From [Mycobacterium] fortunisiensis (lineage in GTDB: Bacteria; Actinomycetota; Actinomycetes; Mycobacteriales; Mycobacteriaceae): DNA of 64,000 nucleotides. The position numbers and the translations under genes were made by a program. The notes under the pieces are model-generated. The model was not told the origin of the DNA. It saw only the letters and a list, made by a program, of their open reading frames with translations, and ran no database searches. Positions within the stretch are counted from its first letter, which is position 1. The number at the start of each line of letters is the position of its first letter. The stretch is from positions 248,001 to 312,000 of the forward strand of contig NZ_VOMB01000023.1 in assembly GCF_019050325.1 (NCBI RefSeq). The letters run 5' to 3'. Shown piece by piece: positions 48,136-56,538 of this stretch.

Positions 48136-48829
48136 TGGGACCTCTGGGCTCGGCCGGCGGAACCGGCGGAACAGGCGGAGCCGGCGGCCCGCCCGGCGCG
48201 GGGAGCCCGCCGATTGTCGGCGAAACCCCATGCGGCTCATCGGCAATCGTGTGCCACAGCGAGGTGTACCACGGCTGCCCGGCAGGCGTCGTCGAACCGG
48301 GCAGCACCGTCGCCCCGGGCTCGGAATCCACCGCGCCGGGGGGCAGCTGAACCTGATAGGGAGTGTCGCCGGGCATGACGAAACCCAGGCGTTCTCTGGC
48401 CTGCGCCGCGATGTACACCGGGTCGGCCAGTTTGACCTTCTGCTGTTCCAGGTCGGCGATCTGGGCTCGCAACTGTTGCTCGCTGGCTTTGAGCTGCTTC
48501 ATCTCGGTGCGCTGGGCGAAGTAGGTGCGCACCGGCCCGGCGATGGTCAGGGTCAGCACGCACACCACCGCGGCCAGGATTGCCGCCCGCCGCGCGGTGG
48601 ACCCGAACCGCTGTTCGGACACCAGCTCGGCCTGCTGCTGAGCCTGTACCGCAATGGCTTTGGTGACCTTCTCATCGGGAGCCGACTCCCCCTGCGCGGA
48701 GCGGGTGTCGGCCACCCGGCGCCGGGCCTGGGAAGCGCGCGGCCGATTCGACTCCCCGGTCTTGCCCGGCTTGCCGGGTCGGGAGGCCGGGGACCGTCGC
48801 TTCGGATCGGGCCGCTTCGCTTCGGGCAT
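48128..48829 (-). CDS. FtsB/DivIC-family septum formation protein (Rv1024-like)
   Basis: A 233-aa bitopic membrane protein. A basic, Ser/Pro/Arg-rich cytoplasmic part (1-80) leads to one transmembrane helix at about 83-104 (ILAAVVCVLTLTIAGPVRTYF), a leucine-zipper-like coiled coil (RTEMKQLKASEQQLRAQIADLEQQKVKL), the DivIC motif YIAAQARERLGFVMPGDTPYQV and a proline-rich tail. It is expected to link FtsQ/FtsL in the divisome. It is longer than E. coli FtsB, as usual in mycobacteria. It lies 26 bp downstream of eno. Confidence 0.9.
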   Translation of the reverse strand: MPEAKRPDPKRRSPASRPGKPGKTGESNRPRASQARRRVADTRSAQGESAPDEKVTKAIAVQAQQQAELVSEQRFGSTARRAAILAAVVCVLTLTIAGPVRTYFAQRTEMKQLKASEQQLRAQIADLEQQKVKLADPVYIAAQARERLGFVMPGDTPYQVQLPPGAVDSEPGATVLPGSTTPAGQPWYTSLWHTIADEPHGVSPTIGGLPAPGGPPAPPVPPVPPAEPRGPNG

Positions 48830-48855
48830 CGACTTTTTGGGGCGCAGACGCCTAG

Positions 48856-50139
48856 TTACTTGGCCTCGAACCGGGGGAAGGCCAGATCGCCGGCGTAGCG
48901 CGCGGCGTCGCCGAGGGCCTCCTCGATGCGAAGCAACTGGTTGTACTTGGCCACCCGCTCGCTGCGGGCCGGGGCACCGGTCTTGATCTGGCCGCTGCCC
49001 ACCGCGACCGCCAGGTCGGCGATGGTGGTGTCCTCGGTCTCGCCGGAGCGGTGGCTCATCATGGTCCGGTATCCGCTGTTGTGGGCCAGCGCAACGGCAT
49101 CCAGGGTTTCGGTGAGCGTGCCGATCTGGTTGACCTTCACCAGCAGCGCATTGGCGGCGCCCCGCTCGATGCCGTCCTCCAGGCGCTCGGGGTTGGTGAC
49201 GAAGAGGTCGTCGCCAACCAGCTGGATCCGGTCGCCGATGGCCGACGTCAGCGCCACCCAGCCGTCCCAGTCGTCCTCGGACAGCGGGTCCTCGATCGAC
49301 ACCAGCGGGTAGGCCTCGATCAGGCCGGCGTAGAACTCCGACATCTGCTCGGCGGTGCGGGTCTCTTTCTCAAACGCGTAACCCGAACCCTCCGTGTAGA
49401 ACTCGGTGGCCGCGACATCCAGGGCCAGGGCCACGTCGCTGCCGAGCTTGAACCCGGTGGTCTCGATGGCCGTCGCGATCAGGTCCAGGGCGGCCTTGGT
49501 GCCGGCGACATCGGGGGCGAACCCGCCCTCGTCGCCCAGACCGGTGGACAGCCCCTGCTTCTTGAGCACCGACTTGAGCGCGTGGTAGACCTCGGCGCCC
49601 CAGCGCAGCGATTCCTTGAACGACGGTGCGCCGATCGGGGCAACCATGAACTCCTGGACGTCCACCCCGGTGTCGGCGTGGGCGCCGCCGTTGAGGATGT
49701 TCATCATCGGCACCGGCAGGATGTGCGCGTTCGGTCCGCCCAGGTACCGAAAGAGGGGTAGAGCGGCACTGTCCGCAGCGGCCTTGGCCACCGCCAGCGA
49801 GACCCCGAGGATGGCGTTGGCACCGAGCCGGGACTTGTCGGGTGTGCCGTCGAGATCCAGCAGGGCCTGATCGACCAGGCGCTGATCGTCGGCGGCCAGC
49901 CCGATGATCGCCGGAGCGATCTCGTCGAGAACGGCCTCGACGGCCTTCTCCACGCCCTTGCCGCCATACCGGGAACCGCCGTCGCGCAGCTCGACCGCCT
50001 CGTGCTCACCCGTCGAGGCGCCCGACGGCACCGCCGCCCGGGCGAACGTCGCATCGGTCAGGGCCACCTCGACCTCGACCGTCGGGTTGCCACGCGAATC
50101 GAGGATCTCGCGGGCTCCAACCTGCTCGATGATGGGCAC
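48856..50139 (-). CDS. eno: Enolase (phosphopyruvate hydratase)
   Basis: A 427-aa enzyme starting at GTG 50139, six bases after AAGGAG. Typical enolase segments are GAREILDSRGNPTVEVEV, SGASTGEHEAVELRD, MMNILNGGAHAD, GDEGGFAPD (catalytic Glu), SIEDPLSEDDWDGW and LVKVNQIGTLTETLDA (catalytic Lys), SHRSGETEDTTIADLAV. It converts 2-phosphoglycerate to phosphoenolpyruvate in glycolysis, using Mg2+. It is followed on the same strand by the FtsB-like, DUF501 and ppx2 genes, the order found in M. tuberculosis. Confidence 0.98.
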   Translation of the reverse strand: MPIIEQVGAREILDSRGNPTVEVEVALTDATFARAAVPSGASTGEHEAVELRDGGSRYGGKGVEKAVEAVLDEIAPAIIGLAADDQRLVDQALLDLDGTPDKSRLGANAILGVSLAVAKAAADSAALPLFRYLGGPNAHILPVPMMNILNGGAHADTGVDVQEFMVAPIGAPSFKESLRWGAEVYHALKSVLKKQGLSTGLGDEGGFAPDVAGTKAALDLIATAIETTGFKLGSDVALALDVAATEFYTEGSGYAFEKETRTAEQMSEFYAGLIEAYPLVSIEDPLSEDDWDGWVALTSAIGDRIQLVGDDLFVTNPERLEDGIERGAANALLVKVNQIGTLTETLDAVALAHNSGYRTMMSHRSGETEDTTIADLAVAVGSGQIKTGAPARSERVAKYNQLLRIEEALGDAARYAGDLAFPRFEAK

Positions 50140-50225
50140 TGGCTTCTCCTTATTGAGTCCTGCGTGTAGGGATGAGACTAGATCGTGGAGCGCATCAAGT
50201 CGTGTTTGGGCGTGTCGCTCCGGCG

Positions 50226-50957
50226 TCACAGCGCGTGGCCGGCCGCGTACGCCGTCGCCCAATCGCGCACCGAGCGGGCGTACTGCTCGGAATTGTTGTA
50301 GGCCTTCAGCGCCTTCATCCAGCCCCGCGGGGTGGACAGGTCTTTGCCGTACCAGCACAGCAGGCCCGCCGCCGAGAGCGCGGCATCGTCGAAATTGTCC
50401 GGGCTCACCACCCCGTCGTTGTTGGCGTCCACCCCGAAGTGGCCCCAGGTCTCCGGAATGAACTGCATGGGCCCCATCGCCCGGTCCATCTCCGCGTCGC
50501 CGTCCAACTTGCCGCGGTCGGTGTCGGGGATGTGCAGATTGCCGGCGGTCCCGTCCAGCTGCACCCCCCGGATCGGCGGCGTGACGTCGCCGTTGCGCGC
50601 GATCATCGCGCCCCGATAGGTGCCGTGGTGGCTCTCGACCTGGCCGATCCCGGCCAGCGTGGGCCAGGCCAGCCGGCAGTTGGGGTTCTCCACCTCGGCG
50701 ACCCGGGCGGCGTAGGCGTAGGCCTCCAGGGCATTGACGGGCAAGCCCAACGCCGGAGCCCGCTGCGCCGCCCAATCGTGCAGCTGATCGGCGGGCCGGC
50801 CCTTGGCATAGGTGTCCACAGCCGGGACCGGATCTCCGACCGGCGGCGGCACCCCCTCGGGAATCGGAGTACCCAGATGCCACGAGCAGGAAGAGGCCAA
50901 CAGCAGCGCTGTCGCAGCAACTACGGCAACAGCCCGCAGCCAACGCACTGGCGACAC
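50226..50957 (-). CDS. lpqU: LpqU-like lipoprotein, lytic transglycosylase fold
   Basis: A 243-aa protein starting at GTG 50957. The signal is VRWLRAVAVVAATALLLASSC with lipobox LASSC. The C-terminal SLT domain shows LAGIGQVESHHGTYRGA (catalytic Glu), DRAMGPMQFIPETWGHFGVDANNDG and LSAAGLLCWYGKDL with KALKAYNNSEQYARSV. It is expected to cleave the glycan strand of peptidoglycan from the outer face of the membrane. It is located upstream of eno as in M. tuberculosis (Rv1022). Confidence 0.92.
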   Translation of the reverse strand: MSPVRWLRAVAVVAATALLLASSCSWHLGTPIPEGVPPPVGDPVPAVDTYAKGRPADQLHDWAAQRAPALGLPVNALEAYAYAARVAEVENPNCRLAWPTLAGIGQVESHHGTYRGAMIARNGDVTPPIRGVQLDGTAGNLHIPDTDRGKLDGDAEMDRAMGPMQFIPETWGHFGVDANNDGVVSPDNFDDAALSAAGLLCWYGKDLSTPRGWMKALKAYNNSEQYARSVRDWATAYAAGHAL

Positions 50958-51081
50958 CGGACTCCCTCAACCCGCTCTTTCTGATTGGCCATCGTCGCAT
51001 GCGCGGGCGGCACAGTGTCGGGCGACGGGCCGGTGCGCGGGCGCGGCACGTGGAGACGGCTGCACTCCCAGTACCCCCTGC

Positions 51082-51100
51082 TAAGGTGAGCCACGCCTTG
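51082..51100 (+). promoter_or_regulatory. Possible IdeR iron box upstream of efeUOB
   Basis: TAAGGTGAGCCACGCCTTG matches the degenerate IdeR consensus at 14 of 19 positions, with an intact left half (TAAGGTGAGCC). It lies 76 bp upstream of the efeU start. Repression by iron-loaded IdeR would suit the operon's role. Confidence 0.5.
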
Positions 51101-51175
51101 CTATGGACCTTGCTGCGGACAGCGCGAGGCGACGTTTTCCACGGTGTTTCACTCCGGTCGAACGAGGACGCGTTG

Positions 51176-52120
51176 ATGACTGCCATCTCGAACGTTCCGA
51201 CCAGCACGCTGGCCGCATCCAACGTCACATCCCAGGTGTTCGGCAGCGGGCTGATCGGTTTGCGGGAAGGTCTCGAAGCCGCGATCGTGGTGTCGATCCT
51301 GGTCGCGTTCCTGGTGAAATCCGAGCGCCGCGACGTCCTCAAATGGGTGTGGCTGGGCGTGGGCGCGGCGATCGCCATGACCGTGACCATCTTCCTGATC
51401 ATCCAGTTCGGCGAGAACACCATCAGCGGTCTGGGTGCCGAGGCCATCGCCGGCGTCGCGTCGCTGATCGCCGTCGTCATCGTCACCACCATGGTGCTGT
51501 GGATGAAGAAGGCGTCTGCCTCCATGTCGGGACAACTCCGCGGTGAGATGTCGCAGGCCCTGGAGACCGGCGGGGTGGCCGTCGCGCTGCTGGCGTTCCT
51601 GGCGGTGGGCCGCGAAGGCGTGGAAACCGCCCTGTTCATGGTCGGTTACGCCGAAGCCGAGACCCTGTGGCCGCTGACCGGGCTGATCATCGGCGTGCTG
51701 ATCGCCGCGGCGATCGCCTACGGCATGTATGCCGGCGCCGTCCGGATCAACCTGGCCAAGTTCTTCAAATACACCGGCATCTTCCTGATCGTGGTGGCGG
51801 CCGGAATCCTGGCCTACGGCATCAAGGCGCTGCAGACCGTCGGCTGGCTGCCCGGGCTGGGCGCCAAAGCCTTCGACATGAGCGGCGCCTTCGACTGGTC
51901 GGCCGCCTACGGCGAGATCATCCAGGGTGTGTTCAACATCGACCCGACGCCGACCGTGCTGCAGTTCAGCGCGTGGCTGGCCTACATCGTCGTGGTGCTC
52001 GCGCTGTTCCTGAAGCCGGCGCGGACCGCTGAGGGCGCGTCGCCGGGGCCGTCTCAAACGACCTCCGAGCCGACTGTCGGGCCGGAGACCTCCAACGCAT
52101 CCGAAAGGTCGACCAAGTGA
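51176..52120 (+). CDS. efeU: EfeU/FTR1-family iron permease
   Basis: 314 aa from ATG 51176 (upstream CGAGGACG; TTG 51173 also possible). It has about seven helices. The two iron-conducting REGxE motifs are FGSGLIGLREGLEAAIVVSIL and LAFLAVGREGVETALFMVGYAE, both intact. The C-terminal tail is Ser/Pro/Thr-rich. It takes up iron delivered by EfeO and EfeB. It overlaps efeO by 4 bp and opens the efeUOB operon. Confidence 0.93.
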   Translation: MTAISNVPTSTLAASNVTSQVFGSGLIGLREGLEAAIVVSILVAFLVKSERRDVLKWVWLGVGAAIAMTVTIFLIIQFGENTISGLGAEAIAGVASLIAVVIVTTMVLWMKKASASMSGQLRGEMSQALETGGVAVALLAFLAVGREGVETALFMVGYAEAETLWPLTGLIIGVLIAAAIAYGMYAGAVRINLAKFFKYTGIFLIVVAAGILAYGIKALQTVGWLPGLGAKAFDMSGAFDWSAAYGEIIQGVFNIDPTPTVLQFSAWLAYIVVVLALFLKPARTAEGASPGPSQTTSEPTVGPETSNASERSTK

Positions 52121-53280
52121 AGATCACTCCCGCCGTCAAGACCGGTTTCGCGGCATCGGTCGCGGTCCTGGCCGGCATCTCGCTGAGCGCCTGCCAGGCC
52201 AAGGAGGCCGACAACGGCAGTGCCGGAGCCACGGGCACACCGATCACCGTCGACGCCACCGACACCGAATGCACGCTGTCGGGGACGACCGCGACGACGG
52301 GGCCGGCCACCTTCGAAGTCACCAACAACGGCAACAAGGTCACCGAGTTCTACGTCTACGGCAAGGGCGAGCGGGTGATGGGCGAGGTGGAGAACATCTC
52401 CCCCGGCCTGCGCCGCCAGCTGATCGTGCAGCTGACCCAGCCGGGCACCTACCAGACCTCGTGCCGCCCCGGCATGGTCGGCGAGGGCATCCGCGGCAAC
52501 TTCGAGGTCACCGGCGAAGCGGTGCAGATCGACACCGAGGGCAAGTTCAAGGAAGCCGCCGACAGCTACAAGCGCTACGTCCTCAGCCAGACCGATGCGC
52601 TGGTGCCGTCCACCGAGGCGTTCGTGGCGGCCGTCAAGGCCAAGGACGTCGCCAAGGCCAAGGAGCTCTTCCCGACCACCCGCACTTACTACGAGCGCAT
52701 CGAGCCGGTCGCCGAGTCCTTCCCCGACGATCTGGACCCGCGGATCGATCTGCGCGAGGCCGACCTGGAGCCGGGCCAGAAGTGGACCGGTTTCCACGCG
52801 CTGGAAAAGCAGCTGTGGGTGACCGGCTTGCAGCCCGACGCCGACGCCCTGGCCGATCAGTTGCTGGCCGACGTCAAGGAGCTCGAGGCCGGGGTCAAGG
52901 CAGCGGACTGGACGATCGATTCGACCCAGATCGCCGGCGGCGCCCAGGGCCTGCTCGACGAGATCGCGCTGAGCAAGATCACCGGCGAAGAGGACATCTT
53001 CAGCCACACCGACCTGTGGGATTTCAAGGCCAACGTCGAAGGTTCGCAGACCGCGGTGGCCTCGGTGCGCCCCATTCTCGACGAGCGTGACGCCGAACTG
53101 GGCAAGCGCGTGGACCAGCGCTTCTCCGAAGTCGAGGCGTTGCTCGAGAAGTATCGTGAGCGGGACGGTTTCGTCTCCTACGACAAGGTGACCGAGCCGC
53201 AACGCCAAGAGCTGTCACGCGCCATCGACGCGCTGAGCAAAGAGGTGAGCCAGGTGCAAGGTGTCATCGCCCACCAGTGA
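52117..53280 (+). CDS. efeO: EfeO iron-uptake lipoprotein (cupredoxin plus M75 domain)
   Basis: 387 aa from GTG 52117 inside the efeU stop. The signal is KTGFAASVAVLAGISLSAC with lipobox LSAC. It has an N-terminal cupredoxin-like domain (about 40-140: FEVTNNGNKVTEFYVYGKGERVMGEVENI, PGTYQTSCRPGMVGEGIRG) and a C-terminal M75/imelysin-like domain with the metal motif TGFHALEKQLW (HxxE). It captures iron outside the membrane and passes it to EfeU. It overlaps efeB by 20 bp. Confidence 0.93.
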   Translation: MKITPAVKTGFAASVAVLAGISLSACQAKEADNGSAGATGTPITVDATDTECTLSGTTATTGPATFEVTNNGNKVTEFYVYGKGERVMGEVENISPGLRRQLIVQLTQPGTYQTSCRPGMVGEGIRGNFEVTGEAVQIDTEGKFKEAADSYKRYVLSQTDALVPSTEAFVAAVKAKDVAKAKELFPTTRTYYERIEPVAESFPDDLDPRIDLREADLEPGQKWTGFHALEKQLWVTGLQPDADALADQLLADVKELEAGVKAADWTIDSTQIAGGAQGLLDEIALSKITGEEDIFSHTDLWDFKANVEGSQTAVASVRPILDERDAELGKRVDQRFSEVEALLEKYRERDGFVSYDKVTEPQRQELSRAIDALSKEVSQVQGVIAHQ

Positions 53281-54592
53281 TTCGCCTGAATCTGCTGCGG
53301 CGGAGCCCCCGGTGGCCGCGCAGACCGCAGGTTTCTCCCGGCGCAAGCTGTTCGGTGCCGCCGGTGTCACCGCCGCGGTAGTCGGTGCCGCGGGCGCGGG
53401 CGCGTTGGCGGGCCGCGCCTCGGCGGCCGGCACCGCGCCGGGTGCCTTGCAGGGGCCGGTCCCCTTCCGCGGGGAGCGGCAGGCGGGCATCATCACCGAA
53501 GCCCAGGACCGGATGCATTTCTGTTCGTTCGATGTCACCACCGACAACCGTGACGACGTCATCGCCCTGCTCAAGCAGTGGACCCAGATGGCCGAGCGGA
53601 TGACCCGTGGCGACGAGACCGAAGCCGGCGGTGCGGTGGGCGGCAATCCCTATGCACCGCCGGCCGATACCGGTGAGGCGCTGGGCCTTCCGGCCTCGCA
53701 GCTCACGCTGACGATCGGGTTCGGGCCGTCGTTCTTCGTCAAGGACGGCAAGGACCGCTTCGGTATCGCCGACAAACAGCCCGCCGAACTCAAGGACCTG
53801 CCCAAGTTCCCCAACGAGACGATGGACCCGGCCCGCTGCGGGGGCGACATCTGCGTGCAGGCCTGTGCCAACGATCCCCAGGTGGCGGTGCACGCGATCC
53901 GCAACCTGGCCCGGGTCGGGTTCGGCACGGTCGCGGTGCGGTACTCGCAGCTGGGTTTCGGCCGCACCTCCTCGACCACGCGGGACCAGGCCACTCCACG
54001 AAACCTGTTCGGGTTCAAGGACGGAACCAACAACCTCAAGGCTGATGAGACCGAGCTCCTGGACAAGAACGTCTGGGTGGCCGACGACGACGGGCCGGCC
54101 TGGCTCACCGGCGGCAGCTACCTGATCACCCGGCGCATCCGGATGCGGATCGAAAACTGGGACCGCACCACCCTTCTGGAGCAGGAGCGGGTGATCGGGC
54201 GCCAGAAGGGCAGCGGCGCACCCAACGGCCTGCAGCAGGAGTTCGACGAGCTCGATTTCGAGATCACCGACGGCAGGGGCAATCCGAAGATCGACGTGGA
54301 CGCGCATGTGCGGTTGGCCTCGGCCGAGCACCTGGGCGGCATCGAGATCCTGCGTCGCGGTTACAACTTCACCGACGGCTCAGACGGATTCGGCCACCTC
54401 GATGCCGGGCTGTTCTTCATCGCCTTCGTGCGCAGCCCCGAGAAGCAATTCATCCCGATGCAACGGGAACTGGCCCGCAAGGATCTGCTCAACGAGTACA
54501 TCACCCACACCGGGACGGCCATCTTCGCCTGCCCGCCCGGGCTGCGCGACGGGGATACCTCGGGATACTGGGGTTCGGCCTTGTTTGAGTAG
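53261..54592 (+). CDS. efeB: EfeB DyP-type haem peroxidase, Tat-exported
   Basis: 443 aa from GTG 53261. The N-terminus has a twin-arginine signal, GFSRRKLFGAAGVTAAVVGAAG. DyP features are LFGFKDGTNNLKADE (GxxDG distal motif), DVDAHVRLASAEHLGG with the proximal haem His, and RRGYNFTDGSDGFGHLDAGLFFIAFVR. EfeB oxidises ferrous iron or haem for the EfeUO permease. It is the third gene of the operon. Confidence 0.93.
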   Translation: MSSPTSDSPESAAAEPPVAAQTAGFSRRKLFGAAGVTAAVVGAAGAGALAGRASAAGTAPGALQGPVPFRGERQAGIITEAQDRMHFCSFDVTTDNRDDVIALLKQWTQMAERMTRGDETEAGGAVGGNPYAPPADTGEALGLPASQLTLTIGFGPSFFVKDGKDRFGIADKQPAELKDLPKFPNETMDPARCGGDICVQACANDPQVAVHAIRNLARVGFGTVAVRYSQLGFGRTSSTTRDQATPRNLFGFKDGTNNLKADETELLDKNVWVADDDGPAWLTGGSYLITRRIRMRIENWDRTTLLEQERVIGRQKGSGAPNGLQQEFDELDFEITDGRGNPKIDVDAHVRLASAEHLGGIEILRRGYNFTDGSDGFGHLDAGLFFIAFVRSPEKQFIPMQRELARKDLLNEYITHTGTAIFACPPGLRDGDTSGYWGSALFE

Positions 54593-54600
54593 GCCTTGCG

Positions 54601-54663
54601 CGTCGAGTGCGACGCAGACGTCGGTTGGCGGCGCTTCCGACGACGTTTGCGTCACGTTCGACG
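54601..54663. terminator. Imperfect long hairpin between convergent efeB and mazG
   Basis: CGTCGAGTGCGACGCAGACG... at 54601-54624 pairs, with a few mismatches, with 54638-54663 (CCGACGACGTTTGCGTCACG...CGACG). It occupies the whole gap between the two stops (54592 and 54674). Bidirectional termination is likely. Confidence 0.6.
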
Positions 54664-54673
54664 AGCTGAGAGC

Positions 54674-55687
54674 TCAGGGCTCAGCTTCGTCCTCCACCTC
54701 AGCCTCGGGCTCGTCCTCGGGCTCGTCCTCAGGCTCAGGCTGCACAACCGCATCCGGCCAGTAGGTCCGCCACTCGTCCTCGGTGATCGTCCCCAACGGT
54801 TTGACGTCGAGTTCCTCGGGAACGTCCTCCCCCCGACGGCCGGCGGCGATGTCGGATTCCGCCAACCGCACCGTGTCCATGAACTCCAGAACCGCACAGC
54901 GCAAGTCATTCTCGGCGTCGACGTCCGCCGATACCGTCACCGAGGTCAACGCGGCGGGAACGAGGTCGGCGGGCAGCCCGGCCTGGGCGACTCGGGCCAG
55001 CACCTTCTGCGCCAGCGCCAGCGCCGGTTGCCCGGTGGGCACGTCGTCCATCGACGAGCCACGCGCCTTCACCTTCTGCTCCTGGGCCTTACGCTCTTCC
55101 CACTGGGCCAGCTGCTCGTCGAGTGAAATCGATTCTCCGGCAAGCACTGCCGGCACCCGGTTGCCGAGTTTGCGTACCAGCGCGTCGGCGACGTCGTCGA
55201 TGTCGAATGGGTGCACCGGCGCGTCCTCGGCGATGCGGGCATGGAACAGCACCTGCAGCAGCACGTCACCGAGTTCTTCGCGGAGTTCGTCGGCGTTCCC
55301 ACCGCGCACCGCGTCGAACAGTTCGTAGGTCTCTTCCAACAGGTAGCGACGCAGCGAATCGTGGGTCTGCTCGCTCTCCCACGGCCCCGCGGTGCGCAGC
55401 TTGTCCATCATCGCGACGGCATCCACAATCCGCTCCCCAGCTTGCGCCCGAGGGGCCGCGATCAACCGGTCCCCCGCCGCCAGACGGGCCTTGACCGCTG
55501 GATGCTCCGGGTCCGAGGACAGCAGAACCGGAGCGTCCTCCCCGTCGTACGCGGGCCGCGCGGCCGGCAGCGACCACGGCACCTTGACCGGCATTTCCTC
55601 GGTGTATTGCACATCGCCGGTGAGCAGGTCGATCGCGTCGACCGGGATGAGCGACGGGCGGCGGGGGTCAACCAGTACCACGGTCAT
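54674..55687 (-). CDS. mazG: MazG nucleoside triphosphate pyrophosphohydrolase
   Basis: 337 aa from ATG 55687 after GGTGGAG. The N-terminal part (about 1-95) is a specific actinobacterial extension. The MazG core reads AVAMMDKLRTAGPWESEQTHDSLRRYLLEETYELFDAV then ELREELGDVLLQVLFHARIAED, with EExxE and ELGD as the Mg2+ ligands. A very acidic C-terminal tail (PEPEDEPEDEPEAEVEDEAEP) closes it. It hydrolyses oxidised or non-canonical NTPs to NMP and PPi, protecting against oxidative mutagenesis. It has the Rv1021 position, adjacent to mfd. Confidence 0.92.
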   Translation of the reverse strand: MTVVLVDPRRPSLIPVDAIDLLTGDVQYTEEMPVKVPWSLPAARPAYDGEDAPVLLSSDPEHPAVKARLAAGDRLIAAPRAQAGERIVDAVAMMDKLRTAGPWESEQTHDSLRRYLLEETYELFDAVRGGNADELREELGDVLLQVLFHARIAEDAPVHPFDIDDVADALVRKLGNRVPAVLAGESISLDEQLAQWEERKAQEQKVKARGSSMDDVPTGQPALALAQKVLARVAQAGLPADLVPAALTSVTVSADVDAENDLRCAVLEFMDTVRLAESDIAAGRRGEDVPEELDVKPLGTITEDEWRTYWPDAVVQPEPEDEPEDEPEAEVEDEAEP

Positions 55688-55869
55688 CGGGCTCCACCCC
55701 CTCACCTTGACGACGAGATTTGCTGATCTCGGTTATACCAACACTTGGCCGGACTTCGATGCACCTGGTGAACACGGCCAACGCGGCGATTCACCGACAC
55801 CGGGCGGGGCCCCCACGGGATGGCCGCCCTGCCCGAAGGCAAGGCGGCCATCATGTCACAGGCCGTGGC

Positions 55870-56298
55870 CTACGACGCCGGCGGGAACTGGCCCTCCGGG
55901 ATCACCCAGTGCCCCGGGGTCTGGTTGTAGAACGGGTTGGCCACCCCGTTCACCGTGGGCTGCGTCTCGAGCTGGCCGGGCGGAATTCCGAAGAACGGAT
56001 TCGCAACTCCGTTGATGGTCGGCGAATTCACCAGCTGGCCAGGTGCGATATTGCCGTTCGGTTGCCGGAAGAAATTGTCTACCTCGGGAAACCGGACAGT
56101 CGGCACGTTCACGTCCGGAACGTTCACACTCGGCACATTCACATCCGGAACATTCACCCCGGGCACGGCCGGCCCGGGAACCGGAGGCGGCGGCGGCACG
56201 TCCGGAACGGCGTGCGCCAAGCCTGCACCCAGGCCAAACGCTCCGAGACCCAGTGCACCGGCCATTGAGGTGGTTACTGCGAACTTCTTGAAGTCCAT
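55870..56298 (-). CDS. Secreted Val-Pro repeat protein
   Basis: 142 aa from ATG 56298 after AAGGAG. The signal peptide is FAVTTSMAGALGLGAFGLGAGLAHA. The mature protein starts with PDVPPPPPVPGPAVPG, then near-exact pentamer repeats (VNVPD, VNVPS, VNVPD, VNVPT), then two similar blocks (GQLVNSPTINGVANPFFGIPPGQ and ETQPTVNGVANPFYNQTPGHW). It is an exported protein of unknown function in the gap between mazG and mfd. The repeats are also visible in the DNA. Confidence 0.82.
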   Translation of the reverse strand: MDFKKFAVTTSMAGALGLGAFGLGAGLAHAVPDVPPPPPVPGPAVPGVNVPDVNVPSVNVPDVNVPTVRFPEVDNFFRQPNGNIAPGQLVNSPTINGVANPFFGIPPGQLETQPTVNGVANPFYNQTPGHWVIPEGQFPPAS

Positions 56299-56538
56299 GA
56301 TCGCTCCTTCGCCTTGCGTCATCGCGACGAAATCCACCAGGTGGTGGCGATATCGCGTGATGTTCGGTTTGGGAAATTGCGTGACCGCCATATGTCCGAC
56401 GACCTGCCGTCTCGTCCGGACGACAGCGCAATACCTTCGACCCCCCGACAGGTATGTCGGGTCGCAGCGTCGGTGCGTTAACAGCGGTTCGGCGATTCGG
56501 CCGGCGCGGAAGCCCAAAAAGGCACCACCACCAGGCGA

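Noticed and set aside
50140..51639. Upstream in-frame extension of enolase to over 900 residues
   Set aside because: The extra part is antisense to lpqU and efeU and unrelated to enolase; GTG 50139 has an excellent ribosome-binding site and gives the normal enolase length.
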